Assembly (NCBI GenBank): GCA_016874945.1 | Contig: VGSO01000011.1 | Location: forward strand, 1 to 18,894 | Origin: Deltaproteobacteria bacterium | Lineage (GTDB): Bacteria; Desulfobacterota; Desulfobaccia; Desulfobaccales; 0-14-0-80-60-11 | Reading direction: 5' to 3' | DNA: 18,894 nucleotides | Part shown: positions 6,275 to 12,842 of the stretch, piece by piece | Position numbering within the stretch: the stretch's first letter is position 1 | Layout of the letters: each line of letters begins with the position of its first letter | Program-made: the position numbers and the translations under genes | Notes under the pieces: model-generated | What the model was told of the DNA's origin: nothing | The model's database searches: none | Seen by the model: the letters and a program-made list of their open reading frames with translations, nothing else

Positions 6275-6722
6275 ATAGTTTCTTCGCCTCCCGGGCGATT
6301 TTGTCCTTCATGGCTTCGAAGTATTCCTTGGCATCCATGAGTTGGGCCTTGTCGGCATCGGGGTCGCTCAGTTCAATACGGTAAATCCAGCCGGTTCCGT
6401 AGGGGTCATGGTTGATCAGGTAAGGGCTGGCGTCCATCTCCGGGTTGACTTCCGCCATCTTGCCGGACACCGGCGAGATGATTCCGAAGGTGGCCTTGAT
6501 GGTCTCGATCTTGCCGATCTCATCCCCTCGCTTGACCAAAGTCCCCGGCTCCACGGTCTCCAAAAAAGCCACGTCGCCCTTGGCCTTTTGCATGAAGTCG
6601 GTAAGTCCCACGCTGGCCGCACCATCCTCAAAATTCGCCCAGAATTCTTCATGGCTGTATAGATAGCCCACTTTTACCTTGAAGATGAACTTCTCATAGG
6701 TGGTTTCCAGGAATTCTCCCAT
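6267..6722 (-). CDS. gcvH: GcvH-like lipoyl carrier protein
   Basis: A 151-aa single-domain protein of the glycine-cleavage H fold. The lipoyl hairpin is clear: GDVAFLETVEPGTLVKRGDEIGKIETIKATFGIISPVSG, with the acceptor lysine K76 in ETIKA, equivalent to ESVKA in GcvH. The following NPEMDASPYLINHDPYGTGWIYRI matches the GcvH C-terminal strand block. The N-terminus (FKVKVGYLYSHEEFWANFED) departs from classical GcvH, which has HEWLR in this region. No gcvP or gcvT is nearby, and there are no heterodisulfide-reductase genes as in the sHdr/LbpA sulfur-oxidation system. Instead lipA, an LplA/LipM transferase, lpdA and arsM share the operon. The probable role is a lipoyl arm that cycles between dithiol and disulfide and binds As(III). 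The family is firm; the arsenic role is inferred. Confidence 0.9.
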   Translation of the reverse strand: MGEFLETTYEKFIFKVKVGYLYSHEEFWANFEDGAASVGLTDFMQKAKGDVAFLETVEPGTLVKRGDEIGKIETIKATFGIISPVSGKMAEVNPEMDASPYLINHDPYGTGWIYRIELSDPDADKAQLMDAKEYFEAMKDKIAREAKKLYG

Positions 6723-6738
6723 TACTCTGTCCTTTGCG

Positions 6739-7080
6739 TTATCCTAAGATGGTGCCAACTCCCTGGACGATCTTCTTCACCTGGATAGAACCGGCGTACT
6801 TGGGCTCCCCGTCGATCACCACCAGGGGGCCGGGATATTTCTTGGTGACCAGGAGTTGGCCGATTTCGCTCTCTCTTTCTTCCTGGTTTTCCTTGAGATT
6901 AATATGCTCCACTTTGGTCCGGCCGGGATAGGCTTCTTCCAGAGCCGCCCGCAGTTCGGCAATTTTTTGCTGAAACATAGCTGCGGCCTCCGGGGTGCAA
7001 GGCATGCTGCCGCAGGCGCATCCTCCCGAAACCCCGGGAAGTTCGAGGATTCTGACAGTTACAACATCTTTCTGAGTCAT
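6739..7080 (-). CDS. ArsD-like thioredoxin-fold protein with CXCX4C
   Basis: A 113-aa cytoplasmic protein whose architecture recalls the arsenic metallochaperone ArsD. It has an N-terminal strand, then a cysteine cluster (GGCACGSMPC: C21, C23, C28), a long helix, an HINLKENQ strand, and a C-terminal GPLVVIDGEPKYAGSIQVKKI block. That block resembles ArsD PLILVDG...SG. ArsD carries CC-x4-C; here the spacing is C-x-C-x4-C, as in the two thioredoxin-fold proteins at the far end of the operon. It sits between arsM and the GcvH-like gene. An As(III) chaperone handing arsenite to the lipoyl carrier, ArsM or ACR3 is a reasonable inference, but similarity to ArsD is by motif and fold pattern only, and no ArsA ATPase is in the window. 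Confidence 0.7.
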   Translation of the reverse strand: MTQKDVVTVRILELPGVSGGCACGSMPCTPEAAAMFQQKIAELRAALEEAYPGRTKVEHINLKENQEERESEIGQLLVTKKYPGPLVVIDGEPKYAGSIQVKKIVQGVGTILG

Positions 7081-7150
7081 GGTTTTTCTTCTCCTTCAAG
7101 AACAGCTTTTTATTGATTTAGAGGACTAAGCCTAGCAACTCTCTCAGCCA

Positions 7151-7909
7151 TCATTGGCCTTTAACCGCGCGCACCTTGACGCTGATGATTTTCCCGCGCA
7201 GACGTTCATCCATCCCCGGAGCCTCGTAGGGGAATTCGGAGACTACAGTCACTTCCGAGAAACCGGCGCGACGGATGGTCTCCAGGTAAGCCTCTTTTCC
7301 CATGGCCCCGGCCAGGCAATCGGCCCAGGCCGCGGCGCTGGCCCGCACGTCCGGCGGCAGGTCGCCTGCGGTCACCAGGTCGGCGATGAGGATGCGCCCG
7401 CCGGGCCTTAAGACGCGATGAACCTCTTTGAAGCTCGCCAGCTTGTCCGGGGTCAGGTTGATCACGCAATTGCTGATGACCACGTCCACGGTTCCCGCAT
7501 CTACCGGGAGCTGCTCGATGTAGCCCAGGCGGAAGTCCATGTTGGGGAAACCATGCTGCTCTGCCAGCACACGGCCTTGGGCCACCATGTCCTCGGTCAT
7601 GTCCACCCCGATTACCCGGCCGCTCCCCCCCACCTTTTTGGCCGCCAGGAAGACGTCGATGCCGGCGCCGGAGCCCAGGTCCAGGACGGTTTCACCCTCC
7701 TGAAGGTCCGCCAGGGCGGTGGGGTTACCGCAGCCCAATCCCAAAACTGCCGATTCGGGGACCAACTCCAAATCCTCGGCGGAATAGCCCACGGCCAGGG
7801 ACTGGTCAGCCACCGTGGGGCCACAGGAAGGACAGCAAAAGGTAACTTCCCCCCGGGCGATCTTGCCGTAACGCTCCTTGATGACTTCCTTGATATCCTG
7901 TTCTTTCAT
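7151..7909 (-). CDS. arsM: Arsenite S-adenosylmethionine methyltransferase
   Basis: A 252-aa ArsM. The SAM-binding motif VLDLGSGAGIDVFLAA (about 75-90) is typical. The ArsM cysteines are all present: C60 in LGLGCGNP, C148 in ISNCVINL and C198 in WADCLAGA, corresponding to the three As(III) ligands of the algal enzyme (the 148/198 spacing of 50 is identical). An N-terminal CCPSC cluster (C25, C26, C29) precedes GYSAEDLELVPE. It methylates thiol-bound As(III), with each cycle consuming reducing equivalents from thiols. Co-transcription with lipoyl machinery suggests those thiols may be dihydrolipoyl. The start is taken as ATG 7909; a TTG two codons upstream has a better-spaced ribosome site (AAGG) and remains possible. 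A spacing of 70 bases separates it from the ArsD-like gene. Confidence 0.96.
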   Translation of the reverse strand: MKEQDIKEVIKERYGKIARGEVTFCCPSCGPTVADQSLAVGYSAEDLELVPESAVLGLGCGNPTALADLQEGETVLDLGSGAGIDVFLAAKKVGGSGRVIGVDMTEDMVAQGRVLAEQHGFPNMDFRLGYIEQLPVDAGTVDVVISNCVINLTPDKLASFKEVHRVLRPGGRILIADLVTAGDLPPDVRASAAAWADCLAGAMGKEAYLETIRRAGFSEVTVVSEFPYEAPGMDERLRGKIISVKVRAVKGQ

Positions 7910-7938
7910 GGTCAAACTGCCTTCTCATCCTCTCTGAA

Positions 7939-8634
7939 TCACCAATTCCTGATTCCCTGGAAAAAGATGTAGCACCCGGCAAAGAAGATCAGCCCGCCGG
8001 CCACTTTTTGGAGCATGGTGCCCACTTTGGCGCTTTTTGATTGGAGGTAACTTTCGATCACTCCGGTAAAAGTACCGGCCAGCAAAATGAGCGTCCCCTG
8101 TCCCAGGGCGTAAGCGAAGAGCAGGGTGCTGCCGTAGGCCACCTTTCCCTGGACCGCCGCCAGGGTGAGGATCACCGCCAGGACCGGAGAGGCGCAGGGC
8201 GAGAGTACCAGGCCGAAAAGCGCCCCTAAAATCAAGGCGCCAATCAAGCCGGTGCGCTGGGGCAAAAACCTTTGGGCATTGCCGCCCAGTTTCAGGTTGA
8301 TGATTCCGGCCAACTGCAACCCCATGACGATGAGGATCGCCGCCACGATAAAATACCAGTAGGCTCCCACCTGGCCGAACATGGTGCCCATGAGCGCGGC
8401 AGCCGCGCCCAGTGCCGACATGACCACGGCCAACCCCACCACAAAGGTGAGGGAGTAGAAAAAGGCCTGCTTCTTGTTGCCCCCGGCGTAACCGCCCACA
8501 AAGCCAATGACCAGGGGGATGCTGGCCAGGATGCAGGGACTGGCAGTGGCGATCACGCCGCCCAGGTAAGAGGCCCCATAGGCCAGAATGGGGCGGGTCT
8601 GCATGACCTGGCCCAGAGATTCACTCCATCCCAT
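7939..8634 (-). CDS. CcdA/DsbD-type transmembrane thiol electron carrier
   Basis: A 231-aa membrane protein with six predicted hydrophobic segments. The two family proline-cysteine motifs are ATASPCILASIP (C34) in the first segment and LSPCASPVLAV (C147) in the fourth. These cysteines form the disulfide that carries electrons across the inner membrane from cytoplasmic thioredoxin to extracytoplasmic acceptors. The exported thioredoxin gene lies immediately upstream (12-base gap) and is the obvious acceptor. Within the arsenic operon the pair probably keeps exported cysteine proteins, such as the CXCX4C thioredoxin-folds, reduced. A general cytochrome-c maturation role is less likely since no ccm genes are near. 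Confidence 0.9.
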   Translation of the reverse strand: MGWSESLGQVMQTRPILAYGASYLGGVIATASPCILASIPLVIGFVGGYAGGNKKQAFFYSLTFVVGLAVVMSALGAAAALMGTMFGQVGAYWYFIVAAILIVMGLQLAGIINLKLGGNAQRFLPQRTGLIGALILGALFGLVLSPCASPVLAVILTLAAVQGKVAYGSTLLFAYALGQGTLILLAGTFTGVIESYLQSKSAKVGTMLQKVAGGLIFFAGCYIFFQGIRNW

Positions 8635-8646
8635 GAAATCGTCTCC

Positions 8647-9036
8647 TCATTTATGGATGAATTTCAGTTCCCGCAGCTTCTGCAATACTTCTTCCCTGGT
8701 GAGAGCCCCGATATGCCGGTCCACCTCCTTGCCGGAGGCGTCCAGAAAGACCTGGGTGGGGATGAGCATAATCTTGTATTGTTGAAACAGGTCCTTTTCC
8801 TTATCCACATAAACCATGCGGAATTCCACCTGGTCGCTGTGAGTCGTTTTCAATGCCGCCATGACTTTTTCCATCTCCTTGCAGGAGACGCAATAGCCGG
8901 CCCCGAACTCGTAGAGCGCCGGTTTGCCTTGGGGAGGGGGCAAACCTTGGGACCAGGCAGGCAGCGTCTGGAAAATCACGAAAAATGCCGCTATCAGGAA
9001 AAGCAGTTTCACCATCTGGCAACGCATCGATTTCAT
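8647..9036 (-). CDS. Exported thioredoxin-family protein (CVSC)
   Basis: A 129-aa protein with a signal peptide (MVKLLFLIAAFFVIF...AWSQ) and a thioredoxin domain. The domain has YEFGAGYCVSCKEMEKVM with C49-V-S-C52, a VEFRMVYVDKEKD strand and LIPTQVFLDASGKEV with the cis-proline. It resembles the C-terminal domain of DsbD and related thioredoxins. The start at 9036 is chosen because AGGA lies 8 bases upstream; the open frame extends further but without a ribosome site. It is paired with the CcdA-type gene, suggesting electron flow from the cytoplasm via CcdA to this protein and on to periplasmic thiols. Arsenic-related substrates are inferred from context. Confidence 0.88.
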   Translation of the reverse strand: MKSMRCQMVKLLFLIAAFFVIFQTLPAWSQGLPPPQGKPALYEFGAGYCVSCKEMEKVMAALKTTHSDQVEFRMVYVDKEKDLFQQYKIMLIPTQVFLDASGKEVDRHIGALTREEVLQKLRELKFIHK

Positions 9037-9138
9037 ATTTTTGGTCCTATAGAAATTGAGTTTTCCTGCTTTCGCTTCTTTCATCGCCACTTTTTGGGTG
9101 GCTGAATATCAGCTCATTGCGACCGCAATACGGCTCAT

Positions 9139-10014
9139 TTACCGGGTCGCCGGCGGAATCAACAGCACCGGGCAGTGGGCTAGCCGGGAGACGTTGTGGG
9201 CCACGCTTCCCAGAAAGATTTCCTGGATAAACCCCTTCCCCTGGGTGCCCATGACGAGAAGCGAGATGTCCTGGGATTCCAGAACCCGGAGAATGGCCGG
9301 CAGGGGGTGGCCCGGGTCAAAGACCGCGCGCACCACGGGAACGCCGGCGCCTTTCAGGCCCTCGGTCCAGGATGCCAGGGAATCCCGGGCCTTGGCCTCC
9401 GCCATTTCCTGGAATCCCGGCGGATAGGCCTCGCCTCCGGGCACATCCAGGGCGTGTAACAGCGTGACCTGGGATATGCCCCGGGGAGCCAAATGGGTCA
9501 TTACGTCCCGGGCTCGCGCCGAGACCTTAGAAAAATCCGTGGGAAACAGGACATGGCGGAGCAGTTGGGTGGCCTGCAGACGGCAGGAGCCTTTGGGCAA
9601 TTCTTTTTTCAGATACACATTGAGCAGCAGCGTGGGGAATTGGGTGTGATACAGCACGGCGCAGGTGAAGCACCCCAGCACCGCCTCCCGCCACAGGGAT
9701 TTGCCGTGGGAGCCCACCACGATAAGGTCGGCCCCATAGCGCCGGGCCACGTCGTTCAAGGAATACGCCGGGAGCCCCGTGGGCATCTCCACGCTGACCT
9801 TGAAGCCCTGGCCCTGGAGAAATTGTTTTTGTGTCTCCAGCTTGGGTTCCGCCTCACGCCGCAGGGTGGCCTCCAGCCCGCCCAGGAAGAGGACGGTGAT
9901 CACGTGGGTCAGGATGATTTCAGTGGCGCCCAGGGCCTTGAATTCCCCGGCGCAGGCAACGATTTCATCCCAGGCGGGGGAGAGGTCGGTGGCCAGCACG
10001 ATCTTTTCGAACAT
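9139..10014 (-). CDS. Tandem-domain universal stress protein
   Basis: A 291-aa protein made of two UspA domains. Domain 1 (about 1-145) begins MFEKIVLATDLSPAW and ends with GADLIVVGSHGKSLWREAVLG. Domain 2 begins LLRHVLFPTDFSKVSARA and ends ISLLVMGTQGKGFIQEIFLGSVAHNVSRLAHCPVLLIP. Domain 2 has the nucleotide-binding pattern G-2x-G-9x-G-S/T complete; in domain 1 the serine position is replaced (VLGCFTC). The start at 10014 has AAGGA about 8 bases upstream. It sits directly after ACR3, a combination common in environmental resistance operons. The exact task of Usp proteins is generally stress survival and is not resolved here. Confidence 0.9.
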   Translation of the reverse strand: MFEKIVLATDLSPAWDEIVACAGEFKALGATEIILTHVITVLFLGGLEATLRREAEPKLETQKQFLQGQGFKVSVEMPTGLPAYSLNDVARRYGADLIVVGSHGKSLWREAVLGCFTCAVLYHTQFPTLLLNVYLKKELPKGSCRLQATQLLRHVLFPTDFSKVSARARDVMTHLAPRGISQVTLLHALDVPGGEAYPPGFQEMAEAKARDSLASWTEGLKGAGVPVVRAVFDPGHPLPAILRVLESQDISLLVMGTQGKGFIQEIFLGSVAHNVSRLAHCPVLLIPPATR

Positions 10015-10065
10015 GGTGTTATCCTTAAGGTGGATGGTTATGATTCGTCCCACGAAGCCTTGCGA

Positions 10066-11244
10066 CTATTCAGGCTTATTTGAGGCATGAATGGTTTCAT
10101 GCACACAATTGGGGCAGAGATAAATTTCGGTTTCGGCTCGCCGGGCCCGGAAGAGAAAACTGAGGCCCGCCTCCTGCCCACATGCTTCGCAGACTAGGGG
10201 AGTGAAATATTTTTGTTTGAACCGCAGGGCCACGTGCACCAAGGCAAGCAAAACCGGCACCTCCAGCAGCGGCCCGATGACCGTGGCGAAGGCCATGCCG
10301 GAGTGAATCCCGAAGACCGCGATGGCCACCGCGATGGCCAGCTCGAAGTCGTTGGACGCGGAAGTGAAAGACAGCGTAGCCGACACCGGGTAGCTCGCCT
10401 TGAGCTTCATGGCCAGGAAAAAGGTGAGGAAAAACATGATGAGGAAGTAGAGACCCAGGGGGATGGCGATGCGCACCACGTCCAGGGGCAGGTTGACGAT
10501 ATATTCCCCTTTCAGCGAGAACATCACCACGATGGTGAACAAGAGTGCAATCAGGGTGATGGGACTGATCCTGGGGATGAATTTCTCTTCGTACCATTGG
10601 CGGCCTTTGATTGCTCCAAGGATGAAGTAGCTTAAAAGCCCGGAAAAGAAAGGGATGCCCAGATAAATGAGCACGGTGACCACCACGTCCAGGATGCCCA
10701 CATGGATTTCCTGGGCGAAGGCCAGACCCAGCCATTTGGGAAAGACGGAGATGAAGAGGTAGGCGTAAACGGCGTAGAGGGCCATTTGGAAGATGGCGTT
10801 GAAGGCCACCAGGCCGGCGCAGTATTCCCGGTGGCCGCCAGCCAGCTCGTTCCAGACGATGACCATGGCGATGCAGCGGGCCAATCCTACCAGGATAAGC
10901 CCCACCGCGTATTCGGGATAGCCCGAGAGAAAGGTGATAGCCAATAGAAACATCAACACCGGTCCCACCGCCCAGTTCATGATCAGGGACAGAGCCAGAA
11001 TCTTGAACTGACGGAACACCCGGTGCAGTTCCTCGTATTTTACCCGGGCCAGGGGCGGGTACATCATCAGGATGAGGCCGATGGCAATGGGCATATTCGT
11101 GGTGCCCACCGTGAAGCGGTCTATGAACTTGGCGGTTCCCGGAATGAAGTAGCCCAGGCACACTCCAAAGGCCATGGCCAGGATAATCCACAAGGTGAGG
11201 AAACGCTCCACGAAACCCAAGCGTTTGGCAACCGTGCCGGCCAT
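10066..11244 (-). CDS. acr3: ACR3-family arsenite efflux transporter with C-terminal zinc-ribbon-like tail
   Basis: A 392-aa inner-membrane As(III) exporter with about ten hydrophobic segments. The family-defining cysteine is in segment 4 (LVGLARCIAMVIVWN, C124), with SNDFELAIAVAI (E301) and GPLLEVPVLLALVH later. ACR3 proteins usually end shortly after that last block. Here about 45 extra residues follow, carrying CEACG (C352, C355) and CPNC (C377, C380), a treble-clef or zinc-ribbon-like arrangement that would lie at the membrane face. The start at 11244 has GGGGAG 5 bases upstream. It is the first gene of the long arsenic operon, and the tail may recruit cytosolic As(III) donors; this is inference. 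Regulation is likely through ArsR at the palindrome 11271-11292. Confidence 0.96.
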   Translation of the reverse strand: MAGTVAKRLGFVERFLTLWIILAMAFGVCLGYFIPGTAKFIDRFTVGTTNMPIAIGLILMMYPPLARVKYEELHRVFRQFKILALSLIMNWAVGPVLMFLLAITFLSGYPEYAVGLILVGLARCIAMVIVWNELAGGHREYCAGLVAFNAIFQMALYAVYAYLFISVFPKWLGLAFAQEIHVGILDVVVTVLIYLGIPFFSGLLSYFILGAIKGRQWYEEKFIPRISPITLIALLFTIVVMFSLKGEYIVNLPLDVVRIAIPLGLYFLIMFFLTFFLAMKLKASYPVSATLSFTSASNDFELAIAVAIAVFGIHSGMAFATVIGPLLEVPVLLALVHVALRFKQKYFTPLVCEACGQEAGLSFLFRARRAETEIYLCPNCVHETIHASNKPE

Positions 11245-11270
11245 ATCAGCTCCCCTAATTTAGATTTTCG

Positions 11271-11292
11271 TATATCCGTTTTATTAGATATA
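11271..11292. promoter_or_regulatory. Candidate ArsR operator upstream of acr3
   Basis: TATATC (11271-11276) and GATATA (11287-11292) form an inverted repeat with a 10-base spacer between arsR1 and acr3. It includes TATCCG (11273-11278), the reverse of a CGGATA motif that recurs near the two arsR genes and the plus-strand exported genes. A weak -10 (TATACG) overlaps it. ArsR/SmtB repressors typically bind such AT-rich imperfect palindromes. Confidence 0.5.
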
Positions 11293-11311
11293 TTTCGACA
11301 AAAATTTTTCA

Positions 11312-11707
11312 TTAAAGCGCAAGCTTGACAGAACTCCCGTCCGAATTTACGGCCGCTTCCTTGACCTTGGCTTGCCGCTTTTTTCCCAGCCAGTCATGGA
11401 GCCGAGCCCTCAATGCCTGGGCCTCCGGATGAGGCGCAAACATTTCGGTCAGGAGCTGGAGCTGCTTCTCACCCGGACTCCCCGGCGGCACGCACAGGCG
11501 ATAATTCATCAGGAGACCCTCCCGGCGGTCGTTGACCCAGCCCAGGTTAAAGAGATAGCGGAGGTGGCGGGAGGCCTTTGATTGGGTAATGCCCAAAGCG
11601 CCGACCACATCGCAGACGCAGAGTTCCTCTTCCGCCAGGAGAAGCCACAGAATCTTCAAGCGGGTTTCATCCGCCAGGGACTTGAAAAATCTGGCCTCCG
11701 CTCTCAT
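11312..11707 (-). CDS. arsR: ArsR-family arsenic repressor (copy 1)
   Basis: A 131-aa winged-helix repressor that releases DNA when it binds As(III). It has KSLADETRLKILWLL, then the metalloid motif ELCVCD (C30, C32) and the recognition helix ITQSKASRHLRYLFNLGWVNDRREG. The C-terminal extension is basic then polar. The start at 11707 is chosen because its N-terminus (MRAEARFFKSLAD) matches the paralogue (MKTEARLFKSLAD) and because the promoter places the transcript start at this ATG. The upstream ATGs lie inside the promoter. It lies upstream of acr3 in the same direction and is likely autoregulated together with the operon. Confidence 0.93.
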   Translation of the reverse strand: MRAEARFFKSLADETRLKILWLLLAEEELCVCDVVGALGITQSKASRHLRYLFNLGWVNDRREGLLMNYRLCVPPGSPGEKQLQLLTEMFAPHPEAQALRARLHDWLGKKRQAKVKEAAVNSDGSSVKLAL

Positions 11708-11713
11708 ACCATT

Positions 11714-11743
11714 TCTATACATCCGTTTAAGCAAATAAGTCAA
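11714..11743 (-). promoter_or_regulatory. arsR copy 1 promoter, leaderless
   Basis: On the minus strand TTGACT (11743-11738) is followed by an 18-base spacer and TATAGA (11719-11714). The expected transcript start, about 7 bases on, falls at the arsR ATG (11707), which has no ribosome site. CGGAT (11725-11721) sits just before the -10. Confidence 0.6.
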
Positions 11744-11744
11744 T

Positions 11745-11795
11745 ATAAAAAAATTGCTCCTATGAAAAAGGTGGGCATCTTTTCCTTCAGGAGCA
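11745..11795 (-). terminator. Rho-independent terminator after arsR copy 2
   Basis: On the minus strand TGCTCCT (11795-11789) pairs with AGGAGCA (11761-11755). Inside, AAAAG and CTTTT extend the stem. A run of seven T follows (about 11752-11746). The stem begins within the last codons of arsR copy 2. Confidence 0.75.
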
Positions 11796-12161
11796 TTTAC
11801 AGGCTGCGGCAGTGTTGTCCCTGGGCTCGGTCTTGGCTGACAGCCACTGCTCCAACCGATCCTTGATGGCCTGGGCCTCGGGGCGGGAACCCAGGATATC
11901 CGCCAGCAGCTTCAGTTGCTTGTCCTCCGGGCTGCCGGGGGCGACGCTCAGCCGGTAATTCATCCATACCCCCTCCCGGCGGTCGTTGACCCAACCCAGG
12001 TAATAGAGATAGCGCAGGTGTCGGGAGGCCTTGGACTGGGTTATGCCCAGGACCCCCATGATATCGCACACGCAGAGCTCCTCTTTCGCCATGAGCAGCC
12101 AGAGAATCTTTAGGCGGGTTTCGTCGGCCAGGGACTTGAAGAGGCGGGCTTCGGTTTTCAT
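11787..12161 (-). CDS. arsR: ArsR-family arsenic repressor (copy 2)
   Basis: A 124-aa paralogue of the 11312-11707 repressor, with near-identical DNA-binding core (ITQSKASRHLRYLYYLGWVNDRREG) and the ELCVCD site (C30, C32). It differs in its C-terminus, which ends in ACKCS and so adds two cysteines in the manner of ArsR proteins with an extra C-terminal arsenic ligand. The start at 12161 has no ribosome site; instead a consensus promoter ends seven bases upstream, predicting a leaderless message. Its own terminator separates it from arsR copy 1. Two closely related repressors with distinct thiols may give graded or differently tuned arsenic responses; this is inference. Confidence 0.93.
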   Translation of the reverse strand: MKTEARLFKSLADETRLKILWLLMAKEELCVCDIMGVLGITQSKASRHLRYLYYLGWVNDRREGVWMNYRLSVAPGSPEDKQLKLLADILGSRPEAQAIKDRLEQWLSAKTEPRDNTAAACKCS

Positions 12162-12167
12162 AAATTT

Positions 12168-12196
12168 TTTATAACCGGATAAACGCATGTTGTCAA
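12168..12196 (-). promoter_or_regulatory. arsR copy 2 promoter, leaderless
   Basis: On the minus strand a perfect TTGACA (12196-12191), 17-base spacer and TATAAA (12173-12168). The predicted start is 12161, the A of the arsR ATG. TATCCG (12181-12176) lies in the spacer next to the -10, where a bound repressor would block polymerase. Confidence 0.7.
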
Positions 12197-12261
12197 ATAA
12201 AAAAACAAGAAATTGTGGCCACATAGCTCATTAGATGGCTTGCCGAAAAAAAAAATCACCC

Positions 12262-12323
12262 TTGATCGCGCCGGATTCGGATGATATAAGGGTTTTATAT
12301 GATAACAACCGGATACCCGGATA
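12262..12323 (+). promoter_or_regulatory. Promoter with four CGGAT repeats for the ZraP-like gene
   Basis: TTGATC (12262-12267), a 17-base spacer and TATAAG (12285-12290) form a sigma-70-type promoter. CGGAT occurs at 12272, 12278, 12310 and 12318, two copies in the spacer and two in the leader. The same motif flanks the arsR promoters, suggesting shared control by ArsR or another regulator. Confidence 0.5.
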
Positions 12324-12348
12324 TTCAAATTATGATGGAGGAATTAGC

Positions 12349-12795
12349 ATGAACAAACAAATCCTGAGAAAGACCTGGGTAATTGTATCTCTGTTGGCGG
12401 TCTTGGGTTTGAGTCTAGGGGCAGCGGATTCCGCCTGGGGCCGGGGCGGTGGCTGGGGGTGTATGAATGCTAATGTAACCCCGGAGCAGAGCGCCCAGCT
12501 TTTTGATCTAAAGCAGCAATTCATGAACGACACCGCGGGGCTGCGCAAACAGATGATGGCCAAGAGGACGGAGTTGGCGGCCCTATGGAGGTCTGAGACC
12601 CCTGACCAAAACCAGATTCAGGCCAAGCAGCAAGAAGTCAATGCCTTGAGAGATCAGCTCCAAGGGAAGCGCACCGCTTTCCGGTCGCAGGCGCAAACGA
12701 TCTGTCCCCAGGCCGGCATGGGCATGGGTCGCGGTGCCGGCCGCGGCATGGGCCGGGGCATGGGCATGGCCATGGGACCTCGCGGCAGTTGGTAA
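12349..12795 (+). CDS. ZraP/Spy-like periplasmic metal-stress protein
   Basis: A 148-aa exported protein. A signal peptide (about 1-28, ending AADSAWG) is followed by the CpxP/Spy/ZraP-type helical core: NVTPEQSAQLFDLKQQF, then LRKQMMAKRTELAALW and a long QxxVNALRDQLQGKR helix. It ends in a Gly-Arg-Met-rich tail (repeats of GMGR) that could bind thiophilic or soft metals through methionine. Single cysteines lie near the mature N-terminus (GWGCMN) and before the tail (ICPQ). The start at 12349 has GGAGG 7 bases upstream. Such proteins act as periplasmic chaperones or metal sensors, commonly for zinc or copper. It is read in the opposite direction to the arsenic operon, and the shared CGGAT motif suggests common induction. 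Confidence 0.8.
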   Translation: MNKQILRKTWVIVSLLAVLGLSLGAADSAWGRGGGWGCMNANVTPEQSAQLFDLKQQFMNDTAGLRKQMMAKRTELAALWRSETPDQNQIQAKQQEVNALRDQLQGKRTAFRSQAQTICPQAGMGMGRGAGRGMGRGMGMAMGPRGSW

Positions 12796-12842
12796 AGTGA
12801 AAAGGGGGAAGGTTGCCGCCCCGTTGTCCTTTCTTCTTCCCC

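Noticed and set aside
6267..6722. Carrier as part of glycine cleavage or of the sHdr sulfur-oxidation pathway
   Set aside because: No gcvP, gcvT, hdr, dsrE or tusA genes occur nearby; LipA-type lipoyl synthesis and arsM/acr3 are present instead.
12235..12348. 38-residue N-terminal extension of the ZraP-like protein
   Set aside because: It would run through the promoter and CGGAT repeats; the ATG at 12349 has GGAGG and starts a signal peptide.
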